Shown here piece after piece: positions 35,263 to 45,868 of a stretch of 64,000 nt of DNA; position 1 is the first letter of the stretch; each line of letters begins with the position of its first letter. The notes under the pieces were generated by a model. It saw only the letters and a program-made list of their open reading frames with translations. It searched no databases and was not told the DNA's origin. The stretch is taken from contig OX457064.1 of the NCBI GenBank assembly GCA_949752795.1, positions 40,606,368 to 40,670,367 on the forward strand. Reading direction: 5' to 3'. The position numbers and the translations under genes were made by a program. This DNA is from Hyperoodon ampullatus. Its lineage: Eukaryota; Chordata; Mammalia; Artiodactyla; Ziphiidae.

Positions 35263-35945
35263 AGGGGTATGGATAGTGACCTGTGCTTGCACACAGGATT
35301 CTTGGTGGCTGCAGCAGCAGCAGCTTAGCGTTTCATGCCCGTCTCTGGGGTCCAAGCTGATAGCCATGGCTCGCACTCATCTCTGGAGGTCGTTTAGGCG
35401 GTGCTCTGCCTTCTTTGGGCAGACAGGGAAGGAATCTCCTCTCCTCGTGCACCCTGAAACAGTGGTCCCTTGCCTCTTAGGCAGGTCCAGACTTTTTCCT
35501 GGACTCCCTCCCAGCTAGCTGTGGTGCACTAGCCCCCTTCAGGCCGTGTTCACGCAGCCAACCCCAGTCCTCTCCCTGGGATCTGAACTCTGAAGCCCGA
35601 GCCTCAGCTCCCAGCCCCCGCCCACCCTGGCAGGTGAGCAGACAAGCCTCTCAGGCTGGTGAGTGCTGGTCGGTACCAATCCTCTGTGCGGGAATCTCTC
35701 TGCTTTGCCCTCTGCACCCCTGTTGCTGCGCTCTCCTCTGTGGCTCTGAAGCTTCCCCCTGCCACCCCCCAGTATTCACCAGTGAGGGGGCTTCCTAATG
35801 TGTGGAAACCTTTCCTCCTTCACAGCTCCCTCCAACTGGTGCAGGTACCGTCCCTATTCCTTTGTGTTTTTTCTTTTTCTTTTGCCCTACCCAGGTACAT
35901 GGGGATTTTCTTGCCTTTTGGGAAGTCTGAGCTCTTCTGCCTAGA

Positions 35946-37614
35946 ATTTTTTTTTTAAAGCCTAACCTATTTGTTTAGTTTATTTCCATTTTCAATAACT
36001 TTATTACTCTAGAAAACCCAGTAGGAAAAAGAATAAACACCTAATTTTCCATTGTCATAGCCCAAGATTTTCGGCTCTGAAGAGAGGGTCTGGTATGAAG
36101 GTTAAAGCAGAAAAAAATAGCCAGCTTACTAGCCTATGGAGAATAATAACCAATCTACCCATATTTTCAGAATCTCCTTAAATTCAAGTTACAGAAAAAA
36201 CAGTACTGAAACAAAATCTCAGGTCTCATTTGTCTTTCTTTTTTCTATTAAAGTTTATTTTTGTTGAATAGATGTCTTCTAAATGTAGCAGTGATATATG
36301 TCTTTTAAAATTTTTATATCTTGCGCTGTTAAATGCAAAATTTTCAGCAAATTGTCTTATCTACAAATGCAAACTGTAGAGATGCGTCCTTTCTTTATAT
36401 CATGCAGTTGTCTTTTGCCCCTGCCCCCTGACCCAAGAAAACCCTCAAGAGCTCCATTCTTAGTTAATGTTGGACATACCTGTTCTTATTTGGAGGTGAT
36501 GATGTATATATAAGCATTTGCCACCAACAGATCCTCGCCATTGCTTTGTGTAAGAATATATCCCACTTAGAAACCTTTAGTGCCAGATGTGTTTAGAATC
36601 CAGTATATTTTAGAGCTTTTAAAAGGTACATGTACCATGTATTATGCAACACCCCTAGGGGGTCTGTTGCAGCACCTTTAGTCCAGCAATCAATACTTTT
36701 TGTAGCAAATTTGCCAGCGGTGGGGGGGGAACATTGGGGGGCAAAGTTTTGTCTAAATGAAGAATGTTAGTAGCCTTCTGTCAATTCCAGTTAAGTTCTA
36801 TGGCAAAATAAAATAAGAAGCACGCACGTACACACAGACATAACAGTTGGATTTCAGAGCTTTTGCATTTCATAAAAGAATTGTAAATTGTGCAAAGAAT
36901 CATCTCTGGAGGTGTCTCCATCTCTCTCTGCCAGAATAGGGGCTTGAATGAATTGGGGTGAGTGGATTTAGAGTTAGTTTCTTAGCAGAGTTATTTAAGA
37001 CAATTTCCATAACATTTAGCTTCACATTAAAAAAGTCATACGACATTTAAACTTTGTGTTTTTAAAGACTAAAAAAACTTGCTATATAACCCAAATGTAA
37101 CATATATTTGACAATTATGTTAAACACAGTCGTTTTCTTAATTTGATTTCTCTGATCAGAAAGGGAAAGCTTGTGCTTTTTCTGTTTTTCTAATTTGGAG
37201 GTTGTTTTTTCAAGCTCATTTATATCCATGCATTTAATAGGACTTATGTAACACTCTGTGACATCTATCATCTCATTTAATAATGGCTGTCAGTTCATTT
37301 CCCAGTAAAGACAGGGAAAACAAGAATGTTGAGCTACTTTGGAAATCTAACCATTAAGGAAATAAATCCTCTCTAAGTTTATATTTAATGTTCCTTTTTA
37401 TTATTTTCATATTATGAAAATGCAATGTGAACATTTTAATGTGTAAATGGAGAGCTGAGTGATTTAACGTCCTTTTTTTTCTTTATACAAACTTAACTAT
37501 AACTCACTTAGAATATTTAAAGGCAAAATTTCTAGTCAATTGTAGAACTAGTATGAGAATGCTTGGGAAAAGAATCAAGGTATTAGAATTTTCACCTACA
37601 GAGGTGACTATGTT
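35946..37614. other. unique stretch
   Basis: No gene or confident repeat. A G-run patch lies at about 36722-36742 and a CA-type patch at about 36822-36840. The T-run at 35948-35956 marks the L1 edge. Confidence 0.45.
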
Positions 37615-38580
37615 ACAGCTTCTCTGACTACTTTGAAGATTTTGTCTTTGGTTTTCTGCAGTTTCACTAAAATACATCTAGTTTTAGATTATTTTTATTT
37701 ATTTGCTTAGGATTCTCTGGGTTTCTTAAAGTTATGAATTGATGTCTTTCATCAATTGATGTCTTTCTTGCCTTTAATCCCTTTAAATACTGCTTCTGAT
37801 GCATTCTCTGTGCCATCTCATCCTAAAACTCTAATTAAACATATTTTGAAACTTCATTATTGTGTCCTTTTACACTCCCTTCTGTTTCGTCCTCCCACCT
37901 TCACTCCTGTCCTCTACCTCCTGAATTTTACTCTGGACTGACTTTCTAAGCTTATACTCGACTTCATCTGTTTTTACTTCGTGTATGTCTAATTTGCTCC
38001 AAAGCAAAAACCACTGAATTGTTGTATTTTTTGTTTCTATATCTAGCTAGTTCTTTTTCATATCTTTTATGTAACTTTACCATTTTCCATCGACAAAACT
38101 GAAGCTTGGCATATACCTCCTTAAAAATATTAAAGATGTGTATCTATAATCTATGTCAAATAATACCAATATCTTTATTACCTAAGATTCTATTCTGTTG
38201 TCTTTCATTTCTCTTCTCATTCGTGGAGTCTTCTCTCCTATGTTTCTGGTGATTTTTAATTGTGTGATAGATATTAAATTTAAAGTTTAATTTATAGAGA
38301 TTAATGAGTCCTAGGAAAATCCACCAAAGAGGATCTTAAATTACCATTGGCATAGTCTCCAACAATCCAGATAACCTTAATTCAACCTTGAGGCATGATA
38401 TTTCTACATACATGTTTCAAAACCAAGCTTCAGAGCATGCAAAGCATGGTTTACTTGGCTTATCCCGTCAGTCCTAGGATGCATCCTTTTGGTCTTCAGT
38501 TCAAATTCAGGGTTGATTCACCAGGGTCACTCCTTTGGGAGACCCTAGACTTTGATTTTCTTCCTCCATCCTCTCCCAGT
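37615..38580 (-). mobile_element. HAL1/L1M ORF1-side fragment, antisense
   Basis: On the + strand: TTTGGTTTTCTGCAGTTTCA, then TTGATGTCTTTCATC, a CTGATGCATTCTCTGTGCC block, TCTAATTTGCTCCAAAGC, and TCTGGTGATTTTTAATTGTG. These follow the reverse complement of HAL1/old L1M ORF1 and its flank in order. HAL1 is an L1 relative that keeps only ORF1. It contains a 17-bp tandem duplication at 37737-37770. Strongly decayed, with no usable frame. Confidence 0.65.
37737..37770 (+). repeat. 17-bp tandem duplication
   Basis: AATTGATGTCTTTCATC at 37737-37753, followed at once by AATTGATGTCTTTCTTG at 37754-37770. The L1M/HAL1 consensus has this block once, so this is a local duplication. Confidence 0.85.
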
Positions 38581-38859
38581 TGGTAAATTCAGTGAGAGCA
38601 AGAGAATCCTGAATGTTGGACTCACTTCTCTGGATTTCCATCCTCTCCCATTGCTTGCTCTGATAATGCCACACAAGCATTCTTTAATTTCCCCCAAAAT
38701 ATTTTTAAATGATTTTGTCTCACTTTTTTAGTTGCTTCACTGGAGGAGTGATTACCAAGATGGACATTCGTCAAAGAGGAAATTCCATAGGAAGGCATCA
38801 ACAATCAATTTTGTGTAGAATAGAAATGAGTAGCAGGAATTTAGGTCAGGACGAGGCTG

Positions 38860-39160
38860 GTAGAGGAAAAAGAGGGTGAAGGAAAAGCCCCACTGAGAGA
38901 TTTTGGCAATAATCAGCGGTGGAAGTAGGAATAAAGTAGGATCATGGAAGTCAAAGGGAGAAAGAGTTTCAAGAAGAGATAATGAGTAGCACTGTAAGAA
39001 TGACCAAATAGGATGAGTACTGAGCAAAGGGTAACTGAATTTGGTAATTAGGAAAGCATTAGAGAATTTAACGTGAACAACTTCAAGACTAATTTTAGGG
39101 TTTTCTGAATTACTAGTTAGGTAAAAAAGCATATTTACCAGCTTCTTTAAGAAGCTGGGT
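38860..39160 (-). mobile_element. L2 LINE fragment, antisense (probable)
   Basis: GAGAAAGAGTTTCAAGAAGA, then ATAGGATGAGTACTGAGCAA and TTTGGTAATTAGGAAAGCATT. This fits the reverse complement of an L2 block remembered with GTTTCAAGAAGG, then AAGATGAGGACTGAGAAA. Only fairly sure. Confidence 0.5.
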
Positions 39161-39654
39161 AAAGGCAAGAAAAGAAAAAGGGTTTTGAGACAATGTAGGA
39201 CATAATTCTAGTCCATATATTTTAAAACATTTTAAGTTAAATCATACCATGATTAAATTGGAATTAAATTTCTTCATGAACAGACTCCACGGATGATGCT
39301 TACCAAACCAATCCTAAAATCTGACAAGACATATAAGAGAAATTTCTTTTAAGGTTGGAAGAAAAATACTATTAGATCTTCCATATTTTTCTTAATTTGA
39401 TAATATTTAATTTCTGTGAACTCATCTGCAAACATATCCAGCTGTCCGAAAATATGGTTGAGGAATTCAAGACCAGCAAGGTATTTTTATCTTTAAATGG
39501 ATACATTTTAAAATAATACCATTTTGAGAGATACAGTATATATCCAAGGCTCTATCTTTATCAGCAGAAACCTGAACTTGATTGCCTTGTGTTAGAATAA
39601 AACTCATATGATGGACAATTCTGAGACTTTTTAATCTTTTTTATTTGTACATAA
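39161..39654. other. unique stretch
   Basis: No gene or confident repeat recognised between the L2-like fragment and the L1 3' end. Confidence 0.45.
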
Positions 39655-39974
39655 CAAAGAATACAGAGTGAAGTAAATCAGAAAGAGAAAAACACAAATC
39701 GTATATTAATGCATATATGTGGAACCTAGAAAAATGATACAGATGAACTGGTTTGCAGCGCAGAAATAGAGACACAGATGTAGAGAACAAACGTATGGAC
39801 ACCAAGGGAGGACAGTGGCGGGTGGGGGGGGGTTGTTGTTGGTGGTGGTGTGATGAATTGGGAGATTGGGATTGACATGTATACACCAATATGTATAAAA
39901 TAGATAACTAATAAGAACCTGCTGTATAAAAAAAAAATTAAAATTCAAAAAATCAAAAAAAAAAAAAACCTTTC
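39655..39974 (+). mobile_element. 5'-truncated L1 3' end, sense
   Basis: AGAGTGAAGTAAATCAGAAA, GGTTTGCAGCGCAGAAATAG, GTAGAGAACAAACGTATGG and AATAAGAACCTGCTGTAT are typical of young cetartiodactyl L1 3' ends. There is a G-run with GTT/GGT repeats at 39824-39851 and an A-rich tail ending near 39968. Only the last ~320 bp of the element is present, as usual for aborted reverse transcription. Confidence 0.88.
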
Positions 39975-40070
39975 TGAATCCCTTCCCATGGAAATTATTA
40001 AATGGTGCTATTCATTGAATACTACCATTGCTTTACTGAGTGGCAAATTCTCTTCTCCTGCTTGCTATAC

Positions 40071-40303
40071 CACGGGGTCCCCAACCCCCAGGCCGCAGAC
40101 CAGTACCGGGCTGCGGCCTGTTAGGAACTGGGCCGCACAGCAGGAGGTGAGCAGTGGGCAAGCGAGCAAAGCTTCACTTGCTGCTCCCCATTGCTCCCCA
40201 CCGCTCTCATTACTGCCTGAACCATCAACCCCCCCACCTCCCATCTGTGAAAAAATTGTCTTCCACAAAACTGGTCCCTGGTGCCAAAAAGTTTGGGCAC
40301 TGC
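40071..40303. mobile_element. small non-autonomous hAT-like DNA transposon
   Basis: A 233-bp element with degenerate terminal inverted repeats. The left end is CACGGGGTCCCCAACCCC; the right end reversed is GCAGTGCCCAAACTTTTTGG and continues CACCAGGGACCAG. It is flanked by the perfect 8-bp direct repeat TGCTATAC at 40063-40070 and 40304-40311 (10 bp if CA is counted), the TSD length of the hAT superfamily. It encodes no transposase. I recognise the GTCCCCAACCCCCAGGCCGC text as a common mammalian repeat but cannot name the family. Confidence 0.8.
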
Positions 40304-40311
40304 TGCTATAC

Positions 40312-42465
40312 CAGACACTTGTATCAAATAACTTCCGACTGTGTTTGGAAATTAATAAATGAATGAAAGTCCTCTGGGATATTTTACTTTACTATTAGTG
40401 GCTTTAATAATAATGTGTTCATGTTCACTCCAATCAAGTTCATCTTTAAGAGGATTTAACAGGTTTTTAAAATGGTAAGGAAGTTTAGACCAACCAATAG
40501 GTTAGGAAATTTCTCCTATTACAAGATGACTTTGAACCCAATAACTTGAGTGGAATTTGAACCTTTTGCCTTTTCCCACTGCTGATTTAATAAAGAAAAC
40601 TGGATTACTCATATTGATTTATTCTAGTCTGCATTTATTTTATGTCCCAACACTAAATATAAGCTTCTGGTTTCATGTAGACGTCTGCCAATGGTCATGT
40701 TGCAGTTGGTTAAATAAGCTTTCACAGTGTCCTGGGATTATGGAATTGACTACTTTTCAGGGTCATAAATTTATACCTTATATATGTTAGATATACAATT
40801 CCAGTCAAAAATAATCTTAAAAATAACAAAGGTTAAGTTAATATTGATCTGCAATATAGTGGAATATTTCTCTGATTTGTGCTAAATAATGACAGAATTT
40901 ACTAAAATGAAAGTCAAAGTTACTATTTTGAGAGTCAGTCACAAGGAAGATTCACTTGACTGACTGGGAGAAAAGCAGAGTTGTAAATTGAAAGTCTTTT
41001 CTAAAGTACTTATGGTTTAATAACAATGCCACATGTGGATATACTTGATGTATTTCTTTTTTCCTATGTCCATCTTGCCAGTTATAGAAAGCAAAAAGCT
41101 AAACATTCTCTTTATGTGAAGACAATTTGGTTTTACTACTGTGAAACTGGAATTCCACTGGCAGACAGTGAATTATGCTATCTACGTACTGCCTAAAATT
41201 TAAAAAATAATAATTTAAGTGACATAGAGTCAATAAACCTGTAAAGTGGACTGATTTATTAAGTTACACAGGAATCTACTTTGAAACTTTTTTTCTTGGA
41301 TTTCTTGCTAAAAACTATATTGCTTACAAAGTTAAAGAGTAAATATATAGCCTATTAAGGACTTCAGTGTCGTACAGCAAAAAATACGTTTACTTTATTG
41401 AGATCCCCTTTGCCTAGTGATCTAATGAAAAATTTTTTTTGCATATTTGTTAGGAAAGATAGCAGTCTCATGGGCAGTCTTTAGACACCCATGCAACCAC
41501 AAAAGAATAGATCTTTGGCCTGGAACACTTCTTTACCTAGAGGTAAAATGCCTACACAGACTATGCAGGGTTTATCACCTTGAATGGGAACATCTTTCTC
41601 TATTTCAGACTCAGTGAGCACCCCTTTGTTCTGCTGTAGTATGTGTGTCACTGTCCCACAGGCTTCTGTATTTCAGACTACATGGAGGAGGAGAAGGGGT
41701 CCTTCTACTGCATAAAGAGAGGGGTGCTAAGCTAATTGCCCTGTTTCCACTGCCAAGAGGACCCACTAGCCATGTAGGAACTGATGCACACTGTTGGTGC
41801 TGATCTTGCTCTGACTCTTCCTTGTTTAAAGCATTTTTCCACCCAGTGCTTGACTGTGCTGTGTTTTTCCTTGGCGAGTCCTATACCAAGATGCAGTGGG
41901 CAGAAGTGTTTGGACCTCTCTTCCTGGTGGCTGGCATTGTGATGATCTTTGCTATCCTCCATGGAATTGGAGTACTCCCCTGGCATTGATAACTGGTGCA
42001 TGGTGTTCTAATCAACAATATTGCTTCTAATAATATCTCTCAAAATTAACACTTCTTGGAACATCATTTAGAAATTGTTTCTCTAGATAACTGAAATTTC
42101 AGATATTAGAAAGGTCTTGTTTTTTGACATTTATTAAACTGCTAAATTATTGTGAAGTTGACCTACAATTAAGAAAATTATGAAAAATGGTGTGATGGTC
42201 CTTTAAAAACTATCTACTCTATGGATATAGTTGACATTCTTCATTATGTTCCTCTTTAGGAAGTTAACAGGTATAGTTATGTAATCTTGACAAACTCATT
42301 TATATCTGTCTTATGTATTGATGTCTGTTAATTTTGTAACTGGTTTTATTTTTCTGTTTGTGTTGGTTGCTAAATAGCCGAGAGTCAAATATGCAGCAAA
42401 TATCCACATATGTTTTGCTTTTCTCTTCACTTGCACTTCAATTTTACTTTAAATGTTTTGCTGCA
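40312..42465. other. unique stretch
   Basis: No gene or confident repeat. The block at 41580-42000 is more complex (higher GC, an 89-codon minus-strand frame starting at 42001), but I recognise no family in it. It could be a decayed processed pseudogene or unique DNA. Confidence 0.4.
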
Positions 42466-43113
42466 TGTATGTTATCTACTTTTGCAGTAACAAATGACCA
42501 CAAATGTAATGGCTTAAAACAACAAAGATTTATGATTTTACAGCTCTGCATGTCAGAAGTCTGGGTTGGCTCAGCTCTTTCCTCTGCTCCAAGTTTCAAA
42601 GGGCAAAATCAAGGTGTCAGTCTGCTGGGTTCTTATCAGGAGGCTTTAGGAAAAATTTACTCCAAGTTCATTTAGGTTGTTGATAAAACCCAGAGCCTAG
42701 TGGTTGTAGGACTGACATTCCCTTTTTTTTTTTTTTTTTTGCTGTCTATCAGCTAGGGGCTGCTCTTAATTGCCAAAAGCCCTTCCTCCAATCCCTACAT
42801 TAAGACCTCTGCATCTCAGAGCTAGTAGTGTAGTGACATATTAAATCCTTCTCAGGTTTGAAATCTCTGATTTCCTCTTCTGCTATGTATTTTTTCTCCT
42901 CTGTTGCCTCTAGCCAGAGAAATTTCACTGCTTTCAAGGACTCAGGTGATTAGATTGGGTCCATATGCATAATTCAGGATGATCTTCCTATCTTAAGGTT
43001 TATAAACGTAATTACATCTGCAGAATCCCTTTTGCCATGTAAGGCAATGTACTCACAATCCCAGAGATTAGGGCATAGACATCTTTGGGGGGGTCATTAC
43101 CCAACCTACTGCA
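42466..43113 (-). mobile_element. MLT1-like LTR (ERVL-MaLR), antisense
   Basis: Solo LTR read in reverse: TGTATGTTATCTACTTTTGC at the left, GGCTTAAAACAACAAAGATT, AAAATCAAGGTGTCAG, then AGGTGATTAGATTGGGTCC, ATGCATAATTCAGGATGATC, and CATTACCCAACCTACTGCA at the right. The order is that of MLT1. It has an 18-nt T-run at 42723-42740 that is not in the LTR consensus as I remember it. No internal retroviral genes. Confidence 0.85.
42723..42740 (+). repeat. (T)18 homopolymer inside the LTR
   Basis: A pure T-run within the MLT1-like LTR. It may be the tail trace of a lost insertion or simple expansion. Confidence 0.9.
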
Positions 43114-43654
43114 GTACACTTTATAAATATTCGTATACTGTTTTTTGATATGTCATAAATAGCATTTTAAGAATAAATCAAGAAAAAATGATTAGATTAT
43201 GTTCCAATGAACTGGGGAAAAAGGCCCTCAGATTAATATAGATACAAGAAAAATTTCATTAAATTTTTGAAGGATAAAATTTGATTTATAGTACAATGTA
43301 GGTGTTTTCATTTTTTAATTTTAGATTTAGGTATATAAAGTAAACATTTACAAACTTTAAACATACATATTTCACCGGGTTTTTTGGCCTATTTTCCTAA
43401 GTTACTGAACAAAATAAGTGTCTGTCTGTGAATTATATCACTATATTACTATGACATTATTGTTTTTCCTTATCTCTCTTCTTTGTGTTTATGAAGCAGT
43501 TGCTTTATAGAACTAAATTTTGTGTTTATCAGAACCTTAAATCCTTTCGCTCTCTAAAATACAGGCATATCTGTTAGTAAAAATTCCCCAATCTTTTCAG
43601 GAAGCCTAACTGTTAGGATGTGGGTTTTTTGAAAAGTATACTGACAAAAGTAAG
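43114..43654. other. unique AT-rich stretch
   Basis: No gene or confident repeat seen. Confidence 0.45.
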
Positions 43655-43835
43655 ATAAATCTGGGCCCAACTGCTTACTAGATTTAGAATAGTTAAATGT
43701 TATGTAAACTTCCTGTTTTGTTTCCTTATTTGTAAATGTGTTTAATAGTAGTTACCTCATAGGACTGAGGGTAGTAACTGTAAATTGTTTAGCAGTATGT
43801 TTGGAATGTAGTTAATAGAAAGTCAATGAGGGAGG
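43655..43835 (+). mobile_element. MIR SINE, sense
   Basis: GCCCAACTGCTTACTAGATT, then CTGTTTTGTTTCCTTATTTG, TAATAGTAGTTACCTCATAG, and a TAGCAGTATGTTTGGAATGT tail. MIR order with usual decay. Confidence 0.75.
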
Positions 43836-43954
43836 ATTTATTTTTATTAAAACTACTATTACAGGGGATCAATGAGAAACATGCCTTTATTGCCACGTAA
43901 AAGGACAAATCATAAAAGGGCTTTCTCTGTTCACCTAAAACTTGTTTTCATTTT

Positions 43955-45640
43955 TAGCCCCTTAAGACATTGATCATAGTTTTTCGTTACATACTGAGTG
44001 TTCATATAGACATTCCCACATGTTAACCATCTCTTTTTCTGTATTTTTTCTGCATCTCTGACCTTCTGTCTCAGTCACTTTTCTTCTGATGAAGTTCAGA
44101 AGAATTTCCTTCAGGGGCTGTTGGCTGGCAGTGGACTTTCCAAGTTTTTGTTTGTCTGAAAATATTTTTATTTCACAACTCCATTCTTTTTTTTTTAAGA
44201 TTTTTTTTTTGATGTGGACCATTTTTTTTTAAGTCTTTATTGAATTTGTACAGTATTGCTTCTGTTTTATGTTTTGATTTTTTGGCCCTGAGGCATGTGG
44301 AATCATAACTCCCCGACCAGAGATCGAACCCACACCCCCTGCACTGGAAGGTGAAGTCTTAACCACTGGACCACCAGGAAATCCCAACAACTCCATTCTT
44401 GAAAGATCTCCTCGTGCCTTTCCCCTAGATGTAGAATTCTAGGTCGGCAGCTATTTTCTTTCAGCACGCTAAAGATGTATTTGCTTGTCTTAGGACTTCC
44501 ATGACTATTCTTGAGAGGTCAGCTCTCATCCCAACTGTCAATTATTTGGAGGCAACCTGCCTTTTATTCTTCCCCTGCCCTAGAAACTTTAAGCATTTCC
44601 TTTCTGTATTGTGTTTTATAGTTTTAATATGATATATCTAGGTTTGACTTTCTTTTTATTTATTGTGCTTGGCATTCATCTGACTTTGTGAAGGTACAAA
44701 ATTGTGTTTTATATCAGTCCTGGAAAATCTCCAGCCTCTCACTTCTCAAATACTGCTGCTCCCCAACTCTCTCTTCCTTTCCTTTTGGAACTCTGATTAA
44801 ATGTATGTTAGACCTTCTCACCCTATCTTCCATGTCTTTTAATTTCTCTCTCTCTCTTTAAAAAAAAAAAAAAATTATCCATTTTTTTCTCCCACTACTG
44901 CATTTAGATAAAATGTACTTAACAGTTTACAAACCATTTCTTCATGTGTATCTAATCTGATATTGTAATCTGATGTTAAACCCAACTATTGAGCTTAAAG
45001 ATTCTGGTTATTCTATTTTTTATTACCAGGAGTACTGTTTTCTTAAGATGTATTACTTTATAGTTTATTTCCTGCAAATATTTTCAAATGTATCTTTTAT
45101 TTTTTTCAATATGGCAAAAGGCAAAAGGAGGTTTTTTTAGAATATACATCTGGTAATTTCAACAGACCTGTTTTAACTTTCTATTATTTGTGTTTATTTT
45201 CACTAAGGTGCTTTGTTTTCTTGCGAACTTGATTGCTTTTCATTGTATATTGGCCACTGCCTTTAAAAAATTATATATAGTGATTCATTAAGGCCTAAAA
45301 TGAGTGGTTTCCTCCAGAGAGAATTTGTGTCTGCTTTGGCTAGACAGTTGAAGATTCAATCAGACAAGTTATTTGGTCCCCCTAAGATATATGGACTTTG
45401 CTGCACATCTGAGCAAGTGTTGGCTTGTGATTGCAACTTCTTGGGGCCCTTTTCTCCCACCTCCTCTCAGGGCCTAAGCAAATTTCTTTCTGGTGTCCTG
45501 GTGTTAGAAAGGTAGGTGGGATCACTTGAGATTCCAGATTAATGTGGAGGGGGGTTTCTGTTAGATTTCTCATCTTGCATGGTTCTTAGATTTTCATTTA
45601 TTTCCCCTTCATCGAGATGAGGATGTCAAAAAATAAGTAA
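43955..45640 (-). mobile_element. HAL1/L1M ORF1-side fragment, antisense
   Basis: The minus-strand frame near 44.0-44.2 kb reads KIFSDKQKLGKSTASQQPLK, followed by EILLNF, matching the ORF1p C-terminal motif FxDKQKLxEFxxxxPALxEML. To the right, the + strand shows TGTAGAATTCTAGGTCGGCA, GGAACTCTGATTAAATGTAT, TTAGACCTTCTCACCCTATC and TTTCCTCCAGAGAGAATTTG, all HAL1/old L1M in reverse. An antisense CHR SINE splits it at 44189. The right boundary is uncertain. Confidence 0.7.
44189..44386 (-). mobile_element. CHR-family SINE, short type with AATAAA-like tail, antisense
   Basis: Minus-strand head GGGATTTCCTGGTGGTCCAG, B-box-like GGGTTCGATCTC, then a tail with CAATAAAGACTTAAAAAAAA, followed by ATGGTCCACATC and more A-runs. 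The 14-bp duplication ACAACTCCATTCTT is at 44175-44188 and 44387-44400, perfect. It is a different subtype from the GC-rich CHR-2-like copies and closer to the ruminant-type tRNA-Glu SINEs. Confidence 0.92.
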
Positions 45641-45756
45641 TGTTTGATAGAGCACAGATATCCTCAGCCCCAAATTAGTTCTCACACTCTTGAGTTCCCA
45701 TTTTCCCTTGAATTTTTGGTTCTGTAATTCTCTCATTAGCTCTTCAGTACTTTAAA

Positions 45757-45764
<8 letters not shown>

Positions 45765-45826
<62 letters not shown>
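45765..45826 (+). repeat. (AT)n microsatellite, 31 units
   Basis: About 62 nt of uninterrupted AT, directly after a 12-nt A-run. Likely length-polymorphic and prone to assembly error. Confidence 0.97.
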
Positions 45827-45829
<3 letters not shown>

Positions 45830-45868
45830 CAGCATTTTTGTTTTTAGTAGCAGGATTGTTTAACTCTG

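Larger units (their letters stand above)
29024..35945 (-). mobile_element. near full-length cetartiodactyl-type L1, antisense
   Basis: A 6.9 kb L1 in reverse, with all parts in order from right to left: 5' UTR (34.13-35.95 kb), ORF1 remnant (33.24-34.13), ORF2 remnant (29.4-33.23), and 3' UTR (29.02-29.4). The left end reads TTAACATATTTATTGGAGTA, the reverse of a terminal CCAATAAATATGTTAA. The same 3' UTR type recurs in sense at 59.3 kb. No SINE interrupts it, and its ORFs are less broken than those at 2-8 kb, so it is clearly younger. I could not define a target-site duplication. Confidence 0.93.
34128..35945 (-). promoter_or_regulatory. L1 5' UTR with presumed internal promoter
   Basis: The 1.8 kb upstream of ORF1 on the minus strand. 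It is GC-richer than its surroundings at 34.2-34.6 and 34.9-35.9 kb, with an AT-rich insert-like part at about 34615-34800 that includes (ATTA)n. L1 5' UTRs carry an internal RNA polymerase II promoter, so this is the likely promoter of the copy. Activity is not shown. Many open frames here are GC-driven and not genes. Confidence 0.75.

Noticed and set aside
34263..35958. Cluster of open frames on both strands at 34.3-36.0 kb resembling a gene-rich block
   Set aside because: The GC-richer L1 5' UTR explains it. No splice structure or known domain.
41732..42001. 89-codon minus-strand frame, possible transposase or processed pseudogene
   Set aside because: I recognise no family motif, no poly-A tail and no target duplication; left as unassigned unique DNA.
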